Both the position numbers and the translations under genes were made by a program. 64,000 bases of DNA from Parasegetibacter sp. NRK P23 (GTDB taxonomy: Bacteria; Bacteroidota; Bacteroidia; Chitinophagales; Chitinophagaceae): positions 1,463,684-1,527,683 of the forward strand of contig NZ_JAMDLG010000001.1 in the NCBI RefSeq assembly GCF_023721715.1, in the 5' to 3' direction. The stretch's first letter is position 1; each line of letters opens with the position of its first letter. Positions 17,131 through 25,518 of the stretch are shown here, piece after piece. The notes below the pieces were generated by a model. It had not been told where the DNA came from. It saw only the letters and a list, made by a program, of their open reading frames with translations, and made no database searches.

Positions 17131-17298
17131 TTAAAAAGGACGTCCTCCTGCGAGGCTGGTGGTTGGGTGGGTAGTGGTAACCGTGGTGGTGGTATCCATA
17201 ATGTCACCAGTGTAATTTAGTTGCCGGGACTTCTTTTCTCTGAATACAAACAACACCTTATTCTCAAATTTCAGCAGATTGCTTTTTTGTTTTTTCAT
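17131..17298 (-). CDS. putative RiPP precursor peptide, Thr-rich and Cys-free core
   Basis: A 55-residue reading frame with ATG at 17298 and TAA at 17131-17133. The first 34 residues are a charged leader-like region (MKKQKSNLLKFENKVLFVF and then REKKSRQLNYTGDI). The last 20 residues, after Met34-Asp35, are TTTTVTTTHPTTSLAGGRPF, with nine Thr and one Ser and no Cys. This Lys-rich leader and Thr-rich tail is what Bacteroidota class I lanthipeptide precursors look like, and it is beside a lanB and its likely two-component system. With no Cys, the product could carry dehydrobutyrines but no lanthionine rings from its own residues. The peptide has no clear GG cleavage site before the core. It was found by reading the minus strand and is too short for most ORF callers. 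The protein is plausible, and its modification is inference. Confidence 0.6.
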   Translation of the reverse strand: MKKQKSNLLKFENKVLFVFREKKSRQLNYTGDIMDTTTTVTTTHPTTSLAGGRPF

Positions 17299-17307
17299 CT
17301 TACACTG

Positions 17308-17323
17308 CTTTAGAGTTCTAAAG
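17308..17323. repeat. palindrome in the precursor gene leader
   Basis: CTTTAGA-GT-TCTAAAG, 7-bp arms around two bases, ends nine bases before the precursor ATG at 17298. At this place it could be a regulator site or a small RNA hairpin over the ribosome-binding region. The minus strand reads TACTTTAG just upstream of it, one mismatch from TAnnTTTG. The rest of the gap up to 17562 shows nothing else that can be named. Confidence 0.4.
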
Positions 17324-17562
17324 TAGGGCGATCTGAAAAGCAGCCTGAGACTTTTACACCCATTTGCGTATTCTGCATTTGAACATGGGCTTTTTACATA
17401 TTTCCCTTAGCCCCGGTTCAGGATGGAACATATAAAAAGAAATGCTAATTATATGAAAAAAGGCAAGGTTTGTACATAATAGAGAGAACTAAGAGCAGGA
17501 AAAGTTAACTTGAGGCCTCTTATATTTCATTTTTTACGATCACTTTCGCAAAGCATTAAATT

Positions 17563-18987
17563 TTGGAAAAAGTTTTAGCGTTTATCAACGACATCATCTG
17601 GAGCAACGCGCTCATTATTCTTTGTCTGGGTGCCGGTATTTATTTCTCTATTGTTACGCGGTTTTTGCAGGTGCGTTACCTGAAAGATATGGTCAGACTG
17701 CTTTTTGGCGGCGGATCATCCGACAAAGGGGTTTCTTCCTTTCAGGCTTTTGCCATGGCCATTGCGGGAAGAGTAGGTACGGGGAATATTTCAGGCGTTG
17801 CTACCGCCATAGCGATGGGAGGTCCCGGCGCTGTTTTCTGGATGTGGGTCATCGCTTTTCTGGGTGCGGCTTCCGCCTTCATAGAAGCGACACTGGGACA
17901 GATTTATAAAGAAGTTAAGGATGGTCAGTACCGAGGAGGGCCGGCTTTTTATATAGAGAAGGGATTGGGAATTAAGTGGTACGCGCTTGTTTTCGCCATC
18001 GCAACGGTATTGAGTTGTGCGGTATTTCTCCCTGGCGTGCAAAGCAATAGTATCGCGCAAAGCATGAACAACGCGTTCGGCACTCCGGTCGCGGTTACGG
18101 GAGGTGCGGTTACATTGCTGCTGGCGCTGATCATTTTTGGCGGGGTGAAACGGATCGGAAAAGTAGCGGAGTTTGTGGTCCCCTTTATGGCGGGCGCCTA
18201 TATTTTAATGGCGCTTATCGTGATAGGGCTCAATATCGGAGAAGTTCCCGCGGTATTTTCTCTTATCGTAAAGTCGGCGTTCAACCTTGAATCGGCTTTC
18301 TCCGGTGTATTCGGTTCCGCGATCGCCTGGGGAATCAAAAGGGGAATTTACTCTAACGAAGCCGGGCAGGGAACCGCGCCCCACGCCGCCGCGGCGGCGG
18401 AAGTGAGTCACCCGGTAAAGCAGGGACTGGTACAAGGCTTCTCCGTGTACGTGGATACACTTTTTGTATGTACGGCCACGGCATTGATGATCTTATTTAC
18501 CGGGCAGTACAATGTGGTGAATCCCGAAGGAGGTTTTCTGGTAGAAAACATGCCTGGCGTGGAAACGGGTCCCGCATTTACGCAATACGCCATTGCCAAA
18601 CATTTTCCCGCCATCGGCGGCGGATTCGTGGCGTTCGCATTGCTCTTCTTCGCTTTCACCACCATTATGGCCTATTATTACATCGCGGAAACCAACCTCA
18701 GTTACCTGAATAAAAAAGGCTCCGCGGCCTGGAAAACAAACGCGCTTCGCCTGCTTATTCTCGCCGCCACATTTTATGGTTCCGTTAAAACAGCCGCCAC
18801 GGCCTGGACGCTTGGTGATATCGGCGTTGGGGTAATGGCATGGCTCAACATCATAGCGATATTCCTGTTGCAGAAACCCGCATTGAAAGCCCTGAAAGAT
18901 TATGCAACGCAAAAAAGAGCAGGCAAAGATCCGGTGTTCAAACCGAAAGAGCTGGGTATAACCAACACTTCGGAATGGGAAGGTTAA
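17563..18987 (+). CDS. alanine/glycine:cation symporter family protein (AGCS)
   Basis: 474 residues with about eleven membrane spans. It imports alanine or glycine with Na+ or H+. The start is a TTG at 17563. Residues right after it (MEKVLAFINDIIW) match the usual AGCS N-terminus, and no later start preserves it. Family motifs include the GRVGTGNISGVATAIAMGGPGAVFWMW region (about 70-95), AIAWGIKRGIYSNEAGQGTAPHAAA and a C-terminal TAATAWTLGD. The protein is normal length. It is transcribed away from the precursor gene, and there is no reason to link it to that locus. Confidence 0.92.
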   Translation: MEKVLAFINDIIWSNALIILCLGAGIYFSIVTRFLQVRYLKDMVRLLFGGGSSDKGVSSFQAFAMAIAGRVGTGNISGVATAIAMGGPGAVFWMWVIAFLGAASAFIEATLGQIYKEVKDGQYRGGPAFYIEKGLGIKWYALVFAIATVLSCAVFLPGVQSNSIAQSMNNAFGTPVAVTGGAVTLLLALIIFGGVKRIGKVAEFVVPFMAGAYILMALIVIGLNIGEVPAVFSLIVKSAFNLESAFSGVFGSAIAWGIKRGIYSNEAGQGTAPHAAAAAEVSHPVKQGLVQGFSVYVDTLFVCTATALMILFTGQYNVVNPEGGFLVENMPGVETGPAFTQYAIAKHFPAIGGGFVAFALLFFAFTTIMAYYYIAETNLSYLNKKGSAAWKTNALRLLILAATFYGSVKTAATAWTLGDIGVGVMAWLNIIAIFLLQKPALKALKDYATQKRAGKDPVFKPKELGITNTSEWEG

Positions 18988-19074
18988 GCCTCAAATAAAA
19001 AGCAGCGCTGTTCTGATCTTTTTGCCACCATTGTTGTTATTACGTTCTACAAACCAATCTATAAAAATACGACC

Positions 19075-19908
19075 ATGAAACATTGCCTTACCGGCATCGC
19101 CGTTTTCGCCACGCTAATTCTCGCCGCCTGTAACAATCAGGCGAACCCGGAAGAAGCAAGCGCCGACTCCACCCAACAGGAAACCATACTTGAAGCGTCC
19201 GTTGCCATCCAGGCCGATTCGGTAACTATGAACAGTATAGTTGCTTATGGAAGTGATTCTTCCGTTAAAAAGCCCATCGTACTCATTGTACCTGAATGGT
19301 GGGGACTGGACGAATACGTGAAAGGACGCGCCAAACAATTGGCAGAACTCGGCTATTTCGCCGTAGGGGTGGATATGTACGGTGAAGGAAAAACCGCCGC
19401 TGATCCTGCCGCCGCTGGTGCCATGGCTGGTCCGTTTTATGCCAATCCGCAGATGGCGAAAGCCAGACTGGAAGCCGCACTCGCTAAAGCAAAAACATAT
19501 CCGCAGGCCGATACCACACGTACCGCCGCCATCGGTTATTGCTTCGGCGGCGCTATGGTACTGAACAGCGCTAAGCTTGGATTACCCGTGAACGGAGTAG
19601 TGAGCTTCCATGGCGGCCTGGCAGGACCAGCGCCTTCAAAGGAACTTACAAAAGCAGCCATCCTGGTTTGCCACGGCGGCGCTGATCCCTTTGTGCCGGA
19701 AGCAGAAGTGGTTACTTTCAAAAAGCAACTCGATTCTTTGAGTATTCCGTATACATTCAAAGTGTATGATAGCGCCACGCATGCTTTTACCAATCCTGCG
19801 GCTACAGAGAAAGGGAAACAATTCAAATTGCCCATCGCCTACAACGCAAAGGCGGATAGCGCTTCCTGGCAGGATATGAGGACCTTCTTTAAAGATGTGC
19901 TGAAATAA
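19075..19908 (+). CDS. dienelactone hydrolase family lipoprotein
   Basis: 277 residues. A lipobox (I-L-A-A-C, Cys19) shows it is lipidated, which is unusual for dienelactone hydrolases because most are cytoplasmic. The hydrolase fold has PEWWGLDEY, the nucleophile Cys156 in GYCFGGAMV, Asp204 in GGADPFVP and His236 in ATHAFTNP, so the Cys-Asp-His triad is intact. It probably cleaves a small ester or lactone in the periplasm. The gene stands alone between the AGCS symporter (88-base gap) and a bidirectional terminator. Confidence 0.87.
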   Translation: MKHCLTGIAVFATLILAACNNQANPEEASADSTQQETILEASVAIQADSVTMNSIVAYGSDSSVKKPIVLIVPEWWGLDEYVKGRAKQLAELGYFAVGVDMYGEGKTAADPAAAGAMAGPFYANPQMAKARLEAALAKAKTYPQADTTRTAAIGYCFGGAMVLNSAKLGLPVNGVVSFHGGLAGPAPSKELTKAAILVCHGGADPFVPEAEVVTFKKQLDSLSIPYTFKVYDSATHAFTNPAATEKGKQFKLPIAYNAKADSASWQDMRTFFKDVLK

Positions 19909-20080
19909 TTTCAGCCTGCAGTTTTTATGAAATATAAATAAGTTCGTGAAGCAAATAGCTTATTTTTCGTAACTGCACAGTAACACCAGTATGATAGCGC
20001 ATGATAGAAGATGACCTGAAGTATAAATCAAAGCGTTTGAGGATTACATAAAAGGAATTCCCTCTCCATCCGGAGACTAT

Positions 20081-20129
20081 AATAAGAAAAGGGTGTATCA
20101 TTTCAACTTTGATACACCCTCTTCTTATT
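20081..20129. terminator. bidirectional intrinsic terminator
   Basis: Arms of 20 bases (20081-20100 and 20110-20129) pair with one mismatch around a 9-base loop. The core is GGGTGTATCA and the outer ends are AATAAGAA and its complement, giving A- and T-rich flanks on both strands. It separates the convergent dienelactone hydrolase and DPP IV genes. The rest of the gap (19909-20206) shows nothing else. Confidence 0.85.
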
Positions 20130-20206
20130 TAATACCAGCATTTCGTTTCCGCGCCTGCGTGGTACGAACTGCGATGCACGAAGCTGGAACGTAGCACTTG
20201 AAACTA

Positions 20207-22375
20207 CTAACGCCTCAACTCCGCCGGCATCTCTTTCTGCAACAAATTCTTATACACGAACTCCGTTTTCAGATTCTGGAAATGCAGGCCCTTATTCCCG
20301 CCCCATCCATGCCTTCCGCCGGAATAAATCATCATTTCGAAGTCTTTCTTCAGGTCCTGAAGTCTGGAGATAAGTTGAATGGAATTCTGCATGTGCACGT
20401 TCTCATCAATGATGCCGTGCACGATCTGCAATTTACCTTTGTATTTGTCTGCGTGGGTAAGTACAGAACTGGATTTATAGCCTTCAGGATTCTCTTCAGG
20501 CGTATCCATAAAGCGTTCCGTATAATGCGTATCGTACAGGCGCCAGTCGGTTACGCTGCCACCGGCCATGCCATGGGTGAACACATCGGCGCCATAGGTG
20601 AGCGCGTAGCAACTCATGTAACCGCCGTAGCTGAAACCGGTGATGCAGATACGCGCGGGATCGGCGCCTTTGGAGATGAGGTGTTTTACGATGGTGCTGT
20701 AATCTTTTGTTTCCCAGTAACCCAGGTTACGATGGATGAAATTCTGTCCTTTCTTTCCAAAATGACCTGAGGCACGGTGGTCCATCGCTACCTGGATCAT
20801 CCCTTCTTTCGCGTACCATTGTTGTTGTGCGCCCAGCGAGAACCTGTCCATTACTGTACCGGCGTTAGGGCCCCCGTAAATAGAGATGAGTACGGGATAT
20901 TTTTTGGCCGGATCATAATCCAGCGGCCAGGTTACCAGGGCGGGAAGTTCATAGAGACCATCATCACTTTTCACGCGGATGAGCTCGGTTTTGGCCAAAC
21001 GGTACTGATCGGCTTCCGTGCCTTTGCTGTCGGCGATTTCACGAATGAGCTTTCCTTTGCCATCCACGAGCGCTATTTTAGGAGCAGTGGCGGCGTTCTG
21101 GTAAGTAGTTACAAAATAAGAGGCATTGGGCGAAAGCGATACCTGGTGGTTGTAGTCGCCGAAAGTCAGTCTTTTCAGGTCCTTTCCATTGAGCTTAACA
21201 CTGTACAGGTCTACCCGTGCGGTGTTCTCTTTCCGGGCGGTGAAAAAAACGGTGCTTTTCTTTTCGTCCACGAGAAGGATATCGGTTACCGTGAACTCCC
21301 CGTTGGTGATGGGGTTCAGTTGTTTGCCGGTCATATCGTGGAGGTACATCATGTTCCAGCCCGATTTATCGCTCTGAAGGATAAAACCTTTTCCGCTTTC
21401 CAGGAAAGTGAAGCGGTTAGCGTTATCCAGGTCGATCCAGGTTTTTTGAGTTTCTTCGTAGATCAGCTTTTTGGAGCCGTTCTCTGTTGAAACCGCATAA
21501 ATTTTTAATTGATCCTGGCCGCGGTTCATCCACGACTGCCAGAGGGTTTTAGAATCGTTCATCCAGATGGGCATACCGAAATACTGGTCCTCGGCGGCGT
21601 TAAAATCGGCCCAGGTAACAGCACCACCGGTGGCGGCAACAATTCCTACTTTCACTTCGGGGTTGGCGTCTCCCGGTTTGGGATAACGCAGCGTTTCCAC
21701 GTAGCCGCGGGTGCCATTACCATCCGTCATAGTGAATACGGGAACTTTGGTATCATCGGAACGAAAAAAAGCGAGGGACTTACTATCAGGGCTCCACCAG
21801 AAGGCGCGGTGCCGCGTAGGGCGACCGAGAATCTCTTCCATATATACCCAGCTGGAATAACCGTTCAGGATTACATCACTTCCATCAGAAGTGAGTTTTG
21901 TTTCTTTTCCGGATTGAAGGTCTATCGTGTAAAGATTATTTTCTTTGGTGAAAGCCACGAACCTGTTGTCGGGCGACATTTCAGGATTCACTTCCAGTGC
22001 AGGGTCGTTGGTGAGTCTTTTTTCAACTTTGTCCGGACCTGTATAATAGAGGTCATTGTTTTTCACCCGAACCATGCCGTCTGAAGCGGGGCGTTGGAAT
22101 GTATACGGTGTTTCTTTGCCTGTTTTGGCATCCACTTCATAAAGGTCGGGGCGTTGCGGGTTTCCTTTGTTCACCACATAATGTGTGTCGTCGGTCCATT
22201 GGCTGATTCTTGGCAAGGGTTTGGAAATGGTTTCCGGAAGTCCGTAAAGCAGCATCTGCTGGCGCGTGAGTTCTTTTTGTTGCGCGGCAGCGGAAAAAGC
22301 GATGCTCATTCCCGCCAGCGCCATTCCCATCCACAGGGTGTTTCTCCTGTTCAATTGTTGCATGGTTGAATACAT
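20207..22375 (-). CDS. S9 family dipeptidyl peptidase IV-like peptidase
   Basis: 722 residues. The first Met is at 22375 and an equally good start (MQQLNRRN) lies four codons on. A signal peptide (to A-A-A before Q-Q) places it in the periplasm. The N-terminal two thirds form the eight-bladed propeller (WSPDSKSLAFFR, NGYSSWVYMEEILGR). The alpha/beta-hydrolase domain has Ser582 in GFSYGGYM, Asp657 in GIIDENVHMQN and His689 in GGRHGW. It should release Xaa-Pro dipeptides. The conserved EE pair of the propeller loop appears as VYMEEIL. It is an isolated gene. Confidence 0.93.
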   Translation of the reverse strand: MYSTMQQLNRRNTLWMGMALAGMSIAFSAAAQQKELTRQQMLLYGLPETISKPLPRISQWTDDTHYVVNKGNPQRPDLYEVDAKTGKETPYTFQRPASDGMVRVKNNDLYYTGPDKVEKRLTNDPALEVNPEMSPDNRFVAFTKENNLYTIDLQSGKETKLTSDGSDVILNGYSSWVYMEEILGRPTRHRAFWWSPDSKSLAFFRSDDTKVPVFTMTDGNGTRGYVETLRYPKPGDANPEVKVGIVAATGGAVTWADFNAAEDQYFGMPIWMNDSKTLWQSWMNRGQDQLKIYAVSTENGSKKLIYEETQKTWIDLDNANRFTFLESGKGFILQSDKSGWNMMYLHDMTGKQLNPITNGEFTVTDILLVDEKKSTVFFTARKENTARVDLYSVKLNGKDLKRLTFGDYNHQVSLSPNASYFVTTYQNAATAPKIALVDGKGKLIREIADSKGTEADQYRLAKTELIRVKSDDGLYELPALVTWPLDYDPAKKYPVLISIYGGPNAGTVMDRFSLGAQQQWYAKEGMIQVAMDHRASGHFGKKGQNFIHRNLGYWETKDYSTIVKHLISKGADPARICITGFSYGGYMSCYALTYGADVFTHGMAGGSVTDWRLYDTHYTERFMDTPEENPEGYKSSSVLTHADKYKGKLQIVHGIIDENVHMQNSIQLISRLQDLKKDFEMMIYSGGRHGWGGNKGLHFQNLKTEFVYKNLLQKEMPAELRR

Positions 22376-22542
22376 ATAGGTTATGAAGAATAGAACCTGA
22401 AAAATAGTATTTTCTCCCCTTCCTCCCGGTATTTTTTGATAAATGGCATCGGTTAAAAAACGGTCCAGGTGCCGGAAATGATTCCTTTACAATGTGTTGG
22501 GAAATAAGTAAATTGTACAGACACACGATAAATTTCACCATT

Positions 22543-23364
22543 ATGAGCTTCGCCAACAAAACTGTATTGATCACCGGAGGCAGCAGGGGTATCGGGAAAG
22601 CCATTGCTTTACGGCTGGCCAAAGAGCACGCGAATATTGTGATAGCCGCCAAAACCGTTGAGCCGCACCCAAAACTGGAAGGCACCATTTTCAGCGCCGC
22701 GGAAGAAATAAAGGCACAGGGAGCAGGCAAGGTGCTGCCCGTTCAACTCGATATCCGCGATGAAAAAAACATCGCTGAAGTAGTGGATAAAATCGCTTCA
22801 GAACTGGGAGGGATTGATGTCCTGGTGAACAACGCGAGCGCCATTAACCTGAGTTCCACATTGGAAACTGAGCCGAAACGTTACGACCTGATGCACGATA
22901 TCAATGTACGCGGCACCTTTCTTATGAGCCGTGCATGCATTCCTTACCTGAAAAAAGCGGACAATCCGCATATCCTCAACCTTTCTCCCCCGCTTAATAT
23001 GGATCCCAAATGGTTCGGTAAACACCTTGCCTATACGATGAGCAAATATGGAATGAGTATGGTAGCGCTGGGATTGGCGGAAGAACTGCGCTCCGACCGG
23101 ATCGCGGCGAATGCACTGTGGCCGAAAACCACTATTGCCACGGCGGCCGTACAAAACCTGCTGGGCGGCGATTTTCTCATCCAGCGCAGCCGCACCCCGG
23201 AAATCGTGGCCGATGCGGCTTATTACATACTGAAACGCCCTTCTACTGAGTGTACCGGCAACTTTTTTATTGATGAACAGGTACTTTCAGAAGAGGGCGT
23301 AACAGATTTTGAAAAATATGCGGTAAACCGGGATCAGCAACTGATGCCCGATCTTTTCCTATAA
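22543..23364 (+). CDS. SDR family oxidoreductase, HSDL2-like
   Basis: 273 residues from the ATG at 22543. The frame is open for 17 more codons upstream, but this start puts the Rossmann motif TGGSRGIGKA at residue 10 as expected. NNASAI and the active-site YTMSKYGMS follow. The sequence is close to the N-terminal SDR part of eukaryotic HSDL2 proteins, which act on acyl or steroid substrates. No sterol-binding domain is attached here. Its 3' end overlaps the convergent lysS by six bases. The substrate is unknown. Confidence 0.88.
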   Translation: MSFANKTVLITGGSRGIGKAIALRLAKEHANIVIAAKTVEPHPKLEGTIFSAAEEIKAQGAGKVLPVQLDIRDEKNIAEVVDKIASELGGIDVLVNNASAINLSSTLETEPKRYDLMHDINVRGTFLMSRACIPYLKKADNPHILNLSPPLNMDPKWFGKHLAYTMSKYGMSMVALGLAEELRSDRIAANALWPKTTIATAAVQNLLGGDFLIQRSRTPEIVADAAYYILKRPSTECTGNFFIDEQVLSEEGVTDFEKYAVNRDQQLMPDLFL

Positions 23365-24870
23365 TTTTTCCGGGCGCATCATGGGGAACAGCAGCACATC
23401 CTGGATGCTGGGCTGGTTCATCATGAACATACAGAGGCGATCGATCCCGATGCCGATGCCGGAAGTGGGGGGCATCCCGTATTCCAGGGCACGGAGGAAA
23501 TCGTGGTCGATGAACATGGCTTCGTCGTCGCCGCGTTCCATCAGTTTGATCTGGTCCTCGAAGCGTTCGCGCTGGTCGATGGGATCATTCAGTTCGCTGT
23601 AGGCGTTGGCCAGTTCCTTTCCATTCACCATCAACTCGAAACGCTCTACCAGTCCGGGTTTGCTGCGGTGTTTCTTGGTGAGCGGACTCATTTCCACCGG
23701 ATAATCGATGATGAAGGTGGGTTGAATGTAGGTGTGTTCGCTGGTGGCGCCGAATATTTCGTCGATCAGCTTTCCTTTGCCGATGCTTGGGGCAACGGAG
23801 ATGTCTAGTTGTTTGCAAACATCGCGCAGACCGGCTTCGTCCATCTCACTGATATCAATACCCGTATTTTCTTTGATCGCGTCGAAAATGCTGATGCGCT
23901 TGAATGGCGCTTTGTAGTTGATGATTTTGTCGCCGAGTTTCACTTCGGTGGTGCCATGCAGGGCGATGGCTATTTTTTCGAAGAGTTGTTCGGTAATGTC
24001 CATCATCCAGAAATAGTCTTTGTAAGCGGTGTACCATTCGAGTACGGTGAACTCGGGGTTATGGGTCCTGTCCATGCCTTCGTTCCGGAAGTTCCGGCTG
24101 AATTCATATACCCAGTCGAAACCGCCAACAATCAGTCGTTTCAGGTACAATTCGTTGGCGATCCGCATGTACATGGGCACGTCCAGCGCATTGTGGTGTG
24201 TTTCGAACGGGCGTGCGGCCGCGCCGCCGGGGATCACCTGGAGCACGGGTGTATCTACTTCCAGTGCTCCTTTTTCGTTGAGGAATTCGCGGATGGTATT
24301 TACCAGTTTGGTTCTTTTTACGAATACATCCTTCACATCGGGATTTACCACGAGGTCGGCATACCGCTGGCGGTATTTGAATTCGGGGTCGGTCACTTCA
24401 TCAAAAACATTGCCTTCCTCGTCGCGCTTAACCACCGGCAGGGGTTTCAGCGATTTGGCGAGTAAGGTAAGATTTTGCGCGTGAACGGTCACCTCTCCGG
24501 TACGGGTGAGGAAAACAAATCCCTGTACACCGATAAAATCACCGAGGTCAATCAGTCTTTTCACCACCTGGTCGAACAGTGTTTTGTCTTCTCCGGGGCA
24601 GATATCGTCCTTTCTCACATACACCTGGATGATGCCCTGCATATCCTGGATTTTGATGAAGAACACCTTTCCCTTATCGTTGATGGTCATGATTCTGCCG
24701 GCCACGGTAACATTTGCGAACTCCTCCTTCTTCTCTTCGGAGAAGCCGGTTTTGATGGCTTCGGAATAATGACTAAGGGGGTATAACGCTGCGGGATAGG
24801 GATCGATGCCCAGTTGCTGTAATTCGTTCAGCTTGTCCCTTCTGATGATTTCCTGTTCTGATAATTGCAT
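23359..24870 (-). CDS. lysS: lysyl-tRNA synthetase, class II
   Basis: 503 residues, normal length. It charges tRNA-Lys in the cytoplasm. The N-terminal OB fold (about 60-180, VAGRIMTINDKGKVFF) binds the anticodon. Motif 2 is FRNEGMDRTHNPEFT and motif 3 is GIGIGIDRLCM near the end. The gene ends in a six-base overlap with the SDR gene on the other strand. A perfect -7 element lies 22 bases before the start. Confidence 0.97.
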   Translation of the reverse strand: MQLSEQEIIRRDKLNELQQLGIDPYPAALYPLSHYSEAIKTGFSEEKKEEFANVTVAGRIMTINDKGKVFFIKIQDMQGIIQVYVRKDDICPGEDKTLFDQVVKRLIDLGDFIGVQGFVFLTRTGEVTVHAQNLTLLAKSLKPLPVVKRDEEGNVFDEVTDPEFKYRQRYADLVVNPDVKDVFVKRTKLVNTIREFLNEKGALEVDTPVLQVIPGGAAARPFETHHNALDVPMYMRIANELYLKRLIVGGFDWVYEFSRNFRNEGMDRTHNPEFTVLEWYTAYKDYFWMMDITEQLFEKIAIALHGTTEVKLGDKIINYKAPFKRISIFDAIKENTGIDISEMDEAGLRDVCKQLDISVAPSIGKGKLIDEIFGATSEHTYIQPTFIIDYPVEMSPLTKKHRSKPGLVERFELMVNGKELANAYSELNDPIDQRERFEDQIKLMERGDDEAMFIDHDFLRALEYGMPPTSGIGIGIDRLCMFMMNQPSIQDVLLFPMMRPEKL

Positions 24871-24891
24871 AAAACGCCTTTAAACGGGCAG

Positions 24892-24899
24892 CAAAGTTA
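24892..24899 (-). promoter_or_regulatory. -7 promoter element for lysS
   Basis: The minus strand reads TAACTTTG, an exact TAnnTTTG match, 22 bases before the lysS ATG. No good -33 TTG is seen at the usual distance. Confidence 0.55.
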
Positions 24900-24985
24900 C
24901 GGTTTTGGCGTTGAAGTGATGGCATTTCCATTGTTAGCCTGGGATAGGTTAATACAGGAGGTTAGCTGGTGTTTTGAACACCGGG

Positions 24986-25385
24986 GTTACCGTTAAAATC
25001 TTTTACAGCAGCTTTTTGTAGGGAAAACTAGCTGTGTTCCACGGCTGGGAAGGGTTTGGAGAGAAGGTGAAGCGTGGGGGGGAAGGAAGAACCGGTGCCA
25101 CCGACGTTGTTTTCCTGGGGGAGTTAAGGGGTTCCATCCGCTGATTTTTAGGTGTTTTTCTGAGACTGAATTCGAAGCTAAAGCGAAGGCGGGTAGATTA
25201 TACACCCATAATTTTCCAGCACGGTTTTCCTCTAACTCAAGAATGAGCGATGTTAGAATGCGTTGTTACCAGAATAGCTTGTTAGGTGTAGCTCCCCCGG
25301 TTAACTACCCTACTTTAGGTGTTTTTACGGGTACCCGGTGGCACCGCTATAGCGGTGCCACCGGGTACCGTGTTTTAACGGTAAC
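24986..25385. repeat. non-coding block with 13-bp terminal inverted repeats
   Basis: The gap 24900-25518 carries no convincing gene. Within it, GTTACCGTTAAAA (24986-24998) and its exact complement (25373-25385) lie 374 bases apart. The block also has a 13-bp direct repeat TTTAGGTGTTTTT (25147-25159 and 25314-25326) and the 40-bp palindrome described separately. The layout is like a small non-autonomous mobile element or decayed one, but no target-site duplication is visible. Two short frames cross it (one of 70 codons on the minus strand, one of 63 on the plus strand) and look random. Confidence 0.4.
25330..25369. repeat. 40-bp perfect palindrome
   Basis: Twenty bases starting GGTACCCGGTGGCACCGCTA (25330-25349) are followed directly by their exact reverse complement (25350-25369), with no spacer. 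It is very GC-rich compared with its surroundings. A related stretch, GGTGCCACCG, occurs once more near 25091. A hairpin or cruciform of this kind could be a transcription barrier between lysS and the next operon, or part of an element end. Confidence 0.85.
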
Positions 25386-25518
25386 TGCTTGGGGGTACGG
25401 CTTCAATAGCGGAGGCGGCGACGCTATCTTCTGATGCCTCACCGATAGCTTCATATTAAGTTAACCGTTCATTCATATCCCGGTAATACAGAATGATGAA
25501 TTTTGAAAAACGCCAGAT

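Noticed and set aside
17563..18987. AGCS symporter as exporter for the RiPP product
   Set aside because: It is a typical alanine/glycine importer, transcribed in the opposite direction to the precursor, and lacks any peptidase or ABC features.
24993..25434. short frames crossing the palindromic block
   Set aside because: They run through the palindrome and repeats, have unusual composition and no domain; the block reads as non-coding.
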